Shown piece after piece: positions 16,514 to 22,305 of a stretch of 22,305 nucleotides of DNA. Position numbers and translations under genes: made by a program. This stretch comes from JBBQBQ01 sp038317685. GTDB lineage: Bacteria; Desulfobacterota; Desulfuromonadia; Desulfuromonadales; DDH964. A model generated the notes under the pieces. It had not been told where the DNA came from and searched no databases. It saw only the letters and a list, made by a program, of their open reading frames with translations. The stretch spans positions 1 to 22,305 of the forward strand of contig JBBQBQ010000024.1 in NCBI GenBank assembly GCA_038317685.1, given 5' to 3'. How positions within the stretch are numbered: the first letter of the stretch is position 1; every line of letters starts with the position of its first letter.

Positions 16514-17107
16514 TTAATTGCGGCCGGCCTCAATCCGGTTCATGAGCGCCAGCAGGATGGCCAGGGCGATAAAAGCGCCGGGAGGAAGGATGAGAAGCAG
16601 GAAGGAGGGATAGGCGGCCCCAAACAGGTTGAAGCCGAGGAAAGCGCCGGTGCCGAGAAGCTCCCGGACCGATCCGAGCACGAACAGGGCGAAGGTGAAA
16701 CCGAGACCCATGCCGCAACCGTCGAGGAGCGACGGCAGGACCGGATTCTTCCCGGCAAAGGCCTCGGCCCGGCCGAGGATGATGCAGTTGACGACAATCA
16801 GCGGGATAAAGATGCCGAGGGCCTTGTAGAGATCGTAGACGTAGGCCTCCATGCATAATTGGACGACGGTGACGAAGGAGGCGATCAGAACGATATAGGC
16901 CGGGATTCTCACTTGGGCCGGGATCAGTTTTCGCAACAGGGCGATGACGGTATTGGAACAGACCAGAACAAAGGTGGTGGCCAGCCCCATGCCGAGACCG
17001 TTGATGGCACTGGTGGTCACCGCCAGCGTCGGGCACATCCCCAAAACCAGTCGGAAGATCGGATTTTCCCGCCACAGTCCCTTACTGAACTCATGCCACA
17101 GGTTCAT
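16514..17107 (-). CDS. rnfE: electron transport complex subunit RnfE
   Basis: Integral membrane subunit of the Rnf complex, 197 aa with six predicted helices, a paralogue of RnfA with opposite topology. In this family one cysteine pair in RnfA and one in RnfE hold an intramembrane [2Fe-2S] cluster; here they are C25 (LGMCPTLAVT) and C108 (IVVNCIILGRAEAFA). The start MNLWHEFSKGLWRENPIF is typical. The ATG at 17107 is only 2 bp past the rnfG stop, with AAAGGGACC before it. It is the last gene of rnf; no rnfH follows. Confidence 0.96.
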   Translation of the reverse strand: MNLWHEFSKGLWRENPIFRLVLGMCPTLAVTTSAINGLGMGLATTFVLVCSNTVIALLRKLIPAQVRIPAYIVLIASFVTVVQLCMEAYVYDLYKALGIFIPLIVVNCIILGRAEAFAGKNPVLPSLLDGCGMGLGFTFALFVLGSVRELLGTGAFLGFNLFGAAYPSFLLLILPPGAFIALAILLALMNRIEAGRN

Positions 17108-17109
17108 AC

Positions 17110-17709
17110 TCAGGTCCCTTTCGGGGCGATGATCTCCGCCCGGTGCTCGCGGAAAAACTCCAGTCCGCCCCGTACCGCCTTGACGACTGCCCGCGGCGAA
17201 ATGGTGGCACCGGTGATCTGATCGAACTGCCCGCCGTCCTTTTTCACCCGCCAATCGGCATTGTCAAGGCTCTTGCCGCGGAACTGGGCCTTGAACCCAG
17301 CTTCGGAGATCTTGTTTCCCAGCCCGGGAGTTTCGGACTGGGTGAGAATCTCAATGCCGGCCACGGCCCCCCCCGGATCGACCCCCACCATGATTTCGAT
17401 GTTGCCGCTGTAGCCATCGGGCGCAGTGACTCTGAAGGCAACACCGGCCAGGGCTCCCTGGTGCCGGCCGCGGAAGAAGGTCCGCTGCAGCTCCAGGCCC
17501 TTGGCATTTTTCCCGGCCGGAAGAGTCACGGCATCGGTATCCGGCTCATTATCGATAGGCGGCAGCACCGCCCGCAACGCCTTGAGCATTTCCAGCCGAC
17601 GCTGGGCGGCGATCGGTTCTCGGGTCATCCCTTCGACCACCGCCAGAATCAGGCCGGAGATGACGGCGATCAAGGTCAGGGCCACGACCAGGCGTCCGAT
17701 TTCGCGCAT
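17110..17709 (-). CDS. rnfG: electron transport complex subunit RnfG (FMN-binding)
   Basis: Rnf subunit with a single N-terminal TM helix (about 5-26) and an extracytoplasmic FMN-binding domain, 199 aa. The covalent FMN attachment threonine is T169 in the motif TGATIS, and the preceding SETPGLGNKISE is also conserved in RnfG/NqrC. The ATG at 17709 overlaps the rnfD stop as TGATG, so translation is probably coupled; a GTG one codon upstream is less likely. Confidence 0.96.
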   Translation of the reverse strand: MREIGRLVVALTLIAVISGLILAVVEGMTREPIAAQRRLEMLKALRAVLPPIDNEPDTDAVTLPAGKNAKGLELQRTFFRGRHQGALAGVAFRVTAPDGYSGNIEIMVGVDPGGAVAGIEILTQSETPGLGNKISEAGFKAQFRGKSLDNADWRVKKDGGQFDQITGATISPRAVVKAVRGGLEFFREHRAEIIAPKGT

Positions 17710-18710
17710 CACGCCCTCCCCGTCTGCCGCTCCGTCACCAGGCCGAATTTCCGGGGTCTGGTGAAGCGGTCGATGAGCGGAGTCACTGCGTTCATCAGCA
17801 GAATGGCGAAGGAAACCCCTTCCGGATAGCCGCCGAAGAGCCGGATCAGGACCGTGATCAGTCCGCAGCCGACGCCAAAGACCAGCATTCCGCGCGAGGT
17901 GACCGGTGAGGTCACCATGTCCGTCGCCATGAAAAAAGCGCCGAGGATCAGGCCGCCGGTGAACAGATGAAAGAGCGGATCAGGGTATCGAGCCGGGTCG
18001 ATAAGCCAGAAGAGCCCGGAGCAGACCACCACTGAGCCGAGAAAGGTGGCCGGAATGTGCCAGGTCAGCACTCGGCGCCAGAACAGGTAAGCGGCGCCGA
18101 GCAGGAGCGCCAGAACCGACACCTCCCCAAGGGATCCGGCCATCGACCCGAAAAAGTAATGGCCAAGCCCTCCGGAGAGCGCCTCCGGCAGTTTCCCGGT
18201 CAGCATGACCGCGGTCTTCATCGCCCCCAGGGGGGTGGCGCTGGTCACCGCATCGAGGCCTGAGCCAAGCGGGGCCGGCGTCGTCCAACTGGTCATCTGT
18301 ACCGGGAAGGAGATCAGCAGCACCACCCGGGCCACCAGGGCCGGGTTGAAGGGGTTGTGGCCAAGGCCCCCGTAGACCTGCTTGCCGATGGCGATGGCCA
18401 CCACAGCTCCGACCAGGACCAGCCACCAGGGCGCCGAGGGGGGGAGATTCATGGCCAGCAGGATTCCGGTGAGAGCAGCGCTGCCGTCGGCGAGGGTGGA
18501 GGGTTGCCCCATCCCCTTGCGGCAAAGCGCTTCGGTGGCGAGACAGCCCCCGATGGCCAGCAGCAGCACCAGCAACGCGCGCCAGCCGAAAAGATAGACG
18601 GAGACCGCGCAAGCCGGCAACAGGCTGTAGATCACATCCCGCATCACCCGGTCGGTGGTGGTCCCCGAATGGGCATGGGGAGAGCTGGAAAGATAAAGCT
18701 GGGACTCCAC
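17709..18710 (-). CDS. rnfD: electron transport complex subunit RnfD
   Basis: Polytopic membrane subunit, 333 aa, homologous to NqrB, carrying a covalently bound FMN. The flavinylation threonine is T159 in TSATPLGAMKT. Other family features are GLGHNPFNPALVARV (115-129) and FFMATDMVTSPVTSRG towards the C-terminus. I chose the GTG at 18710 (VESQLYLSSSPHAHS), which is 1 bp past the rnfC stop with AAAGG upstream; the frame stays open further upstream inside rnfC but with unrelated residues. Confidence 0.95.
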   Translation of the reverse strand: MESQLYLSSSPHAHSGTTTDRVMRDVIYSLLPACAVSVYLFGWRALLVLLLAIGGCLATEALCRKGMGQPSTLADGSAALTGILLAMNLPPSAPWWLVLVGAVVAIAIGKQVYGGLGHNPFNPALVARVVLLISFPVQMTSWTTPAPLGSGLDAVTSATPLGAMKTAVMLTGKLPEALSGGLGHYFFGSMAGSLGEVSVLALLLGAAYLFWRRVLTWHIPATFLGSVVVCSGLFWLIDPARYPDPLFHLFTGGLILGAFFMATDMVTSPVTSRGMLVFGVGCGLITVLIRLFGGYPEGVSFAILLMNAVTPLIDRFTRPRKFGLVTERQTGRA

Positions 18711-18711
18711 G

Positions 18712-20028
18712 TCAGACCTTTCTACGCTTGGCCAGGATCGCCCCTTTGGCCTGGCGGATCGCCTGCACCAGCGGAATCGCCGCCGGGCAGGTGTAAGTGC
18801 AGCAGCCGCATTCGATGCAGTCCATGGCATCGAACTCTGCCGCCTGGTCGAAGAGGTTGAGACGGGCGTAGCCGGCGATGGTGGTCGGCAGGATGTGGGC
18901 AGGGCAGACCCTCACACAGCGCCCACACCTGATGCAGGGGCCCTCGGGAACGAGGGCAAACTGCCCGGGGCCGAACAGCAGCAGCCCCGAGGTGCCGCGG
19001 GTCACCGGCACGTCCAGGGAGAGCTGGGCGGCCCCCATCATCGGCCCACCGAGGATGATCTTCTCGGGTTCGACCTGAACGCCCCCGCAGCTGCTCACCA
19101 AATGGGTTAAGGGGGTGCCGATCCGAACCCGCAGGTTCCGGGGTTCGGCCACGGCCGGCCCGGAAACGGTGGCAATCCGCTCCAACAGCGGCCGACCGAG
19201 GCGGACCGCGTCGCTGACAGCAGCTGCAGTGGCGACGTTCTGCACCACCACGCCAACGTCCATCGGCAACCCGCCGCTCGGGACCTCCCGCCCGGTGAGG
19301 GCCAAAATCAACTGTTTTTCCGCTCCTTGCGGATACTTGACGGCGAGAGGCACCACCTCGATCCCCGCCGGGGAACAGATCGCGGCCATAACCGCGATGG
19401 CGTCCGGTTTATTATTTTCGATACCGACCAGGATTCGATCGACCCCGAGAACCCGCTTGAGGATAACGCAGCCGTCAACAATCCGGTCCGGCTCTTCGAG
19501 CATCAGGCGATGATCGGCGGTGAGATAGGGCTCGCACTCGACCCCGTTGATCACCAGGGTATCGATCGGCTTGTCGGCCGGGGGGGTGAGCTTGACGTGG
19601 GTCGGGAAAGTCGCCCCGCCGAGGCCGACGACCCCGGCCGCGCGGATCCGGTCCCGGATCTGGTCGGGGCTTAGAACCATGGGGTCGGCTCCCTGCAGAC
19701 CGTCGACCCAGGCGTCGGCCCCATCGGCCCGAATCACCACCGCCGGCAGACGCCGGCCAGAGGGATGCGGACGCGGCTCAATCGCCACCACTTCGCCGGA
19801 GGTCGAGGCATGGACCGGCACCGAGACAAACCCCTTGGCGGTCCCGACTACCTGGCCCTTGCCGACCCGCTCGCCGACCTGGACACAGGCCTCGGCCGGC
19901 GCTCCGATATGCTGGGAGAGAAGAATCACCAGCTCGTCGGGCAACGGGCACTCCAAGATCGGCAGATGCGCCGTCCAGCGTTTATTGTCGGGCGGATGCA
20001 AACCGCCAGGGAACGTCTTCAACTTCAT
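18712..20028 (-). CDS. rnfC: electron transport complex subunit RnfC
   Basis: Peripheral NADH/FMN-binding and Fe-S subunit of Rnf, 438 aa, structurally related to NuoF. The N-terminal KTFPGGLHPPDNK start and a barrel-sandwich region (about 45-105) precede the Rossmann-type part with GLGGATFPTHVK (135-146) and INGVECEPYLTADHR (160-174). Two [4Fe-4S] sites lie at C365-C368-C371-C375 and C404-C407-C410-C414. The ATG at 20028 follows AGGACCCAGG. It lies 40 bp after rnfB. It lacks the long C-terminal extension of enterobacterial RsxC. Confidence 0.96.
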   Translation of the reverse strand: MKLKTFPGGLHPPDNKRWTAHLPILECPLPDELVILLSQHIGAPAEACVQVGERVGKGQVVGTAKGFVSVPVHASTSGEVVAIEPRPHPSGRRLPAVVIRADGADAWVDGLQGADPMVLSPDQIRDRIRAAGVVGLGGATFPTHVKLTPPADKPIDTLVINGVECEPYLTADHRLMLEEPDRIVDGCVILKRVLGVDRILVGIENNKPDAIAVMAAICSPAGIEVVPLAVKYPQGAEKQLILALTGREVPSGGLPMDVGVVVQNVATAAAVSDAVRLGRPLLERIATVSGPAVAEPRNLRVRIGTPLTHLVSSCGGVQVEPEKIILGGPMMGAAQLSLDVPVTRGTSGLLLFGPGQFALVPEGPCIRCGRCVRVCPAHILPTTIAGYARLNLFDQAAEFDAMDCIECGCCTYTCPAAIPLVQAIRQAKGAILAKRRKV

Positions 20029-20068
20029 GCCTGGGTCCTAACGCCACAGAGTTCCGGGCCGCCGACGA

Positions 20069-20917
20069 TCATGCCGCTTGCCCCCGGTTGATCGGCACCG
20101 TCGGCGGGGCGAAGGTACTCCCTTCGGGGTAGCCATCCACGAAGTCGCGGATGCACTTGGTCGGGCACTTGACGACAGCCTCTCCGGCCTGAACATGGTG
20201 CGGATAAACCACATGGGCGAGAAAGTTCTGGATGAGGTAGGCTTCCGGGACGGTCTTGTGACAGATCTGGCAGGCGATGCAGCCGACCTGGCAGTATTTG
20301 CGAACGACGGCTCCCTTGTCGTGGCTGTTGCAGAGGACGTGGACGGTCGCGTCGAGCGGGGTCATGTGAATGACCTGCCGTGGACAGGCCGAAACGCACA
20401 TCCGGCAGCCGGTGCATTTCTCCCGGCTGATCACCGCCAAGCCGGCCGCGGTCAACTCAATCGCGCCGAAGGGACAGGCCCGGACGCAGCTGCCGAGCCC
20501 CAGACAGCCCCCCGGGCATTGCTTCGGTCCATCGGCAATCTTCTGCGCGGCGTTGCAGTCGGCCAGACCGAGATAACGGTACTTGGCGGTAGCCTTGCGG
20601 GTATCCCCCTGGCAGAGGACCACCGCGACCTGCGGATCGGCCGCCACCGCCTCGACCCCCATGATGTGGGCAATCCTGGCCAGCGTCGCCGCACCCCCGG
20701 GGGTGCAGAGGGTGGCTGCGGCCTCGCCGGATGCCACCGCCTTGGCATAGGCGGCGCACCCGGGGTAACCGCAGGCCCCGCAGTTGGCCCCGGAAAGGGC
20801 CTCCAGCAACGCCAGTTCCCGGGGGTCGGTCTCGACGGCGAACTTCTTCGCGGCCAGCCCCAAGGCCAAGGCCGCCAGCAGGCCGATGCCGCCGAGACTG
20901 ATGATCGATGCCCACAT
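20069..20917 (-). CDS. rnfB: electron transport complex subunit RnfB, long form with extra Fe-S module
   Basis: Ferredoxin-interacting Fe-S subunit of Rnf, 282 aa. One N-terminal TM helix (about 5-24) is followed by the 4Fe-4S domain C46-C49-C54-C71 (NCGACGYPGC), a ferredoxin domain with C134-C138-C144-C148 and C168-C171-C174-C178, and a C-terminal cysteine-rich stretch: C209-x3-C213-x2-C216-x2-C219 and C251-x3-C255. Enterobacterial RsxB is about 190 aa and lacks the last part; the long form is known from acetogenic and other anaerobes. The ATG at 20917 gives a normal N-terminus, but I see no clear Shine-Dalgarno sequence before it. The 134-bp spacer to rnfA is unusually long for this operon. 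Confidence 0.95.
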   Translation of the reverse strand: MWASIISLGGIGLLAALALGLAAKKFAVETDPRELALLEALSGANCGACGYPGCAAYAKAVASGEAAATLCTPGGAATLARIAHIMGVEAVAADPQVAVVLCQGDTRKATAKYRYLGLADCNAAQKIADGPKQCPGGCLGLGSCVRACPFGAIELTAAGLAVISREKCTGCRMCVSACPRQVIHMTPLDATVHVLCNSHDKGAVVRKYCQVGCIACQICHKTVPEAYLIQNFLAHVVYPHHVQAGEAVVKCPTKCIRDFVDGYPEGSTFAPPTVPINRGQAA

Positions 20918-21051
20918 ATCGCTACAATCCGTCGTTCGTAATAGGTTGCTGGTGCCCGATCAAAAGCCGGGCATGGAAAATTCCGGACGCCATCAGGTCA
21001 CCCTCGGCAAGGCGCCGGGATCACCGCGAAGGGCAAATCCCCACCGCGTCC
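20918..21051 (-). other. rnfA-rnfB spacer with nested inverted repeats
   Basis: This non-coding spacer has on the minus strand GGACGC pairing with GCGTCC (21051-21046 with 20990-20985). The pair encloses two smaller stems, GGGAT/ATCCC (21041-21037 with 21021-21017) and CGGC/GCCG (21017-21014 with 21008-21005), which overlap by one base. A separate hairpin follows, TGCCCG/CGGGCA (20973-20968 with 20958-20953). None has a T-run. It could be a folded RNA element that adjusts rnfB expression, a processing site, or chance pairing in GC-rich DNA. It matches no riboswitch class I can recognise. Confidence 0.35.
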
Positions 21052-21633
21052 TTAGCCCTTGACCAATCCTGCGAACCCCATGAAAGCCAGCGACAGGAGT
21101 CCCGCCGTCACCAGGGCGATCGCCGTCCCGCGGAACGATTTCGGCACCGGCGCCAGGTCGATGCGTTCGCGTAAGCCGGCGAAGAGGACCATCGCCAGGG
21201 TAAACCCGAGTGCCGCCCCGATAGCGAAGACCACACTCTCCAAAAAGTTGAAGCCTTTCTGGATGTTGAGGACTGCCAAGCCCAGAACCGCGCAGTTGGT
21301 GGTGATCAACGGCAGGAAAATACCGAGGGATTGGTAAAGGACCGGACTCGCCTTCTGCACCACCATCTCCACCAATTGCACCAGGGAGGCAATGATGAGA
21401 ATGAAGGCGATGGTCTGCAGATATTCGATGCCGAAAGGGATCAGAATGAAATACTGAACGAACCAGGTGACAACCGCCGCGATGGTCATGACAAAGGTCA
21501 CCGCCATCCCCATGCCGAGGGCCGTCTCCACTTTCTTCGACACTCCCAGAAACGGGCAAATGCCGAGAAAGCGCGACAGGACGAAGTTGTTGACGAAGAT
21601 GGCGCTGATCAGGATCAGCAATAATTGGGTCAT
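21052..21633 (-). CDS. rnfA: electron transport complex subunit RnfA
   Basis: First gene of rnfABCDGE. It encodes a six-helix membrane subunit of 193 aa, the same length as E. coli RsxA. The conserved cysteines for the shared intramembrane [2Fe-2S] cluster with RnfE are C26 (FLGICPFLG) and C114 (TTNCAVLGLA). The start at 21633 gives MTQLLLILISAIFVNNFVL, as in the family; an in-frame ATG three codons earlier (21642) is possible. Neither has a clear Shine-Dalgarno sequence, and a small hairpin abuts the chosen ATG. Confidence 0.96.
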   Translation of the reverse strand: MTQLLLILISAIFVNNFVLSRFLGICPFLGVSKKVETALGMGMAVTFVMTIAAVVTWFVQYFILIPFGIEYLQTIAFILIIASLVQLVEMVVQKASPVLYQSLGIFLPLITTNCAVLGLAVLNIQKGFNFLESVVFAIGAALGFTLAMVLFAGLRERIDLAPVPKSFRGTAIALVTAGLLSLAFMGFAGLVKG

Positions 21634-21646
21634 GGGGAGCATCCCC
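21634..21646 (-). promoter_or_regulatory. hairpin directly before the rnfA start codon
   Basis: The minus strand reads GGGGATGCTCCCC immediately followed by the rnfA ATG: a perfect 5-bp stem (GGGGA/TCCCC) with a 3-nt loop. It contains the alternative upstream ATG and the only G-rich stretch that could act as a ribosome binding site. Confidence 0.4.
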
Positions 21647-21660
21647 GGAAGGGTTAAAAT

Positions 21661-21671
21661 TGGTCTGACCA
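21661..21671. promoter_or_regulatory. FadR-subfamily-like operator at the rnf transcription start
   Basis: TGGTCTGACCA is a perfect 5+1+5 palindrome located 4 to 14 bp downstream of the rnf -10 box, covering the predicted +1. It has the form TGGTCNGACCA, the core recognised by FadR and some related GntR-family regulators. No regulator gene is present in the window. Confidence 0.45.
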
Positions 21672-21674
21672 GGC

Positions 21675-21704
21675 CTTATAAAATAGAACGGCTCCCCCTG
21701 TCAA
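21675..21704 (-). promoter_or_regulatory. rnfA: sigma70-type promoter of the rnf operon
   Basis: On the minus strand TTGACA (21704-21699) is separated by 18 bp from TATAAG (21680-21675), a perfect -35 and a five-of-six -10. AT-rich DNA just upstream could act as an UP element. The predicted leader before rnfA is about 35 nt. Confidence 0.8.
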
Positions 21705-21718
21705 CGGATTTAAAGCAT

Positions 21719-21761
21719 TAAAAAAAATTTCTCATGCAAATTATACTTTGAGTAAATTTTT
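21719..21761 (-). terminator. AT-rich inverted repeat with U-tract, possible terminator of the etf unit
   Basis: On the minus strand AAAAATTTACTCA (21761-21749) can pair with TGAGAAATTTTT (21734-21723), with one bulged A and a 14-nt loop, and the second arm runs into a total of eight T. The stem is A/T-dominated and so weaker than a classic terminator. It sits between the SCP-2 gene and the rnf promoter, so it may instead, or in addition, act as an UP element or protein-binding site. Confidence 0.35.
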
Positions 21762-21807
21762 GTTTGATTCTCTTGCGGGCCTTCCTGACCACATTCCCTT
21801 CCCGCCG

Positions 21808-22119
21808 CTACCGGCCCTTGCCAAAAGCATCCAGAAAGAGCTTCAACTTTTGAGGATCGTTGGATTTTACCGCTCCACTCAGAAAATCTTTCATCCCCGG
21901 CCGATAGCCGTGATTCCAGACCTGCAGAAACATCTCCGTTCCCATCTTGCAGACGCAGTCCGCCGGCACCTCGGGCTTGCCCACTTCGACCCGGCATCCG
22001 TCGGGCTGAAGCACCACCGTCCGCTTGACCTCGTCGATGGAAAAGTAGAAGGTCGCCGGAGCCTTAACCACTCCCGCCAAAAATTGCTCTCCCAGAGTCG
22101 CAAAAATTGTCTCAACCAT
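21808..22119 (-). CDS. SCP-2 sterol transfer family protein
   Basis: A 103-aa single-domain protein resembling the SCP-2 lipid-carrier fold. It has an N-terminal helix (VETIFATLGEQFLAG), a strand pair (ATFYFSIDE, RTVVLQPDGCRVEVG), a cysteine-containing strand (PADCVCKMGTEMFLQVW) and the typical YRPGMKDFLSGAVKSNDPQK segment followed by a final helix. Members bind acyl chains or other lipids; the substrate here cannot be told. I chose the ATG at 22119 because GGAGGAGAGT lies directly before it; an in-frame ATG nine codons upstream lacks one. It lies 47 bp after etfA and is probably co-transcribed with it. The identification rests on recall of the fold. Confidence 0.8.
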   Translation of the reverse strand: MVETIFATLGEQFLAGVVKAPATFYFSIDEVKRTVVLQPDGCRVEVGKPEVPADCVCKMGTEMFLQVWNHGYRPGMKDFLSGAVKSNDPQKLKLFLDAFGKGR

Positions 22120-22166
22120 ACTCTCCTCCAAAACCTGAAAAGGCAATCGCCCGGCGTCTTAAGAAC

Positions 22167-22305
22167 TTACTGAGCGCCGAGTTTTTCGACCAGCGCGGGG
22201 ACGAACTGTTTGAGGTCGGCGACCACCAGGACATCGGCGACCTCGCCGATCGGGGCATCCCGGTCGGTGTTGATCGCCACCACGAACTCCGACTTCTTCA
22301 TCCCC
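22167..22305 (-). CDS. etfA: electron transfer flavoprotein subunit alpha, C-terminal end (partial)
   Basis: The last 45 codons of a gene that enters from the right edge. The segment GMKKSEFVVAINTDRDAPIG followed by EVADVLVVADLKQFVPALVE is the conserved FAD-binding C-terminal end of EtfA, which with EtfB forms a soluble carrier for acyl-CoA and related dehydrogenases. Only about 14 percent of a normal-length subunit is visible, so its sub-group (housekeeping, FixB-like or bifurcating) cannot be decided. Confidence 0.9.
   Translation of the reverse strand, partial: GMKKSEFVVAINTDRDAPIGEVADVLVVADLKQFVPALVEKLGAQ

Noticed and set aside
20975..21051. Resemblance of TGACCTGATGG in the rnfA-rnfB spacer to the TPP riboswitch core
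   Set aside because: The CUGAGA box and the rest of the TPP consensus are absent, and the context is not thiamine-related.

Overview
The window is an energy-metabolism region of a GC-rich, anaerobic-type bacterium. Gene content and order, the extended NuoF, the long RnfB and the adjacent Etf gene fit a Geobacter/Desulfuromonas-like member of the Desulfuromonadia. That placement is inferred from protein character, not from a search. Every gene I can support is on the minus strand, so transcription runs from high to low coordinates.

Layout in the direction of transcription. (1) 22305-21808: the last 45 residues of an electron transfer flavoprotein alpha subunit (etfA), then a small SCP-2 family sterol/lipid-carrier protein; an AT-rich hairpin with a U-tract (21719-21761) may end this unit. 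(2) 21704-16514: a strong sigma70-type promoter with an 11-bp palindrome at the predicted start site, followed by a complete rnfABCDGE operon (ferredoxin:NAD+ oxidoreductase, ion pumping). Its one long internal spacer is 134 bp of inverted-repeat-rich sequence between rnfA and rnfB. (3) 16513-16181: a 333-bp gene-free stretch holding the nuo promoter with a tandem heptamer upstream and a palindrome at the start site. (4) 16180-193: a complete 14-gene nuoABCDEFGHIJKLMN operon (respiratory complex I), with one extra gene between nuoG and nuoH that encodes a zinc-ribbon plus eight-TPR protein. (5) 173-135: a strong intrinsic terminator for nuo. (6) 130-1: the 5' end of a group II intron inserted a few bases past that terminator, in the same orientation, running off the left edge.

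Functionally, Nuo passes electrons from NADH (or, given its extended ferredoxin-bearing NuoF, possibly another soluble donor) to quinone. Rnf interconverts reduced ferredoxin and NADH while moving ions, and Etf carries electrons to or from acyl-CoA-type dehydrogenases. The segment therefore looks like a redox hub linking the ferredoxin, NAD(H), flavoprotein and quinone pools. The less ordinary items are the intron at the nuo terminator, the TPR gene inside nuo, a missing cluster ligand in the N-terminal domain of NuoF, and the regulatory-looking DNA before and inside rnf. I see no CRISPR array, tRNA, rRNA, toxin-antitoxin, phage or defence genes.
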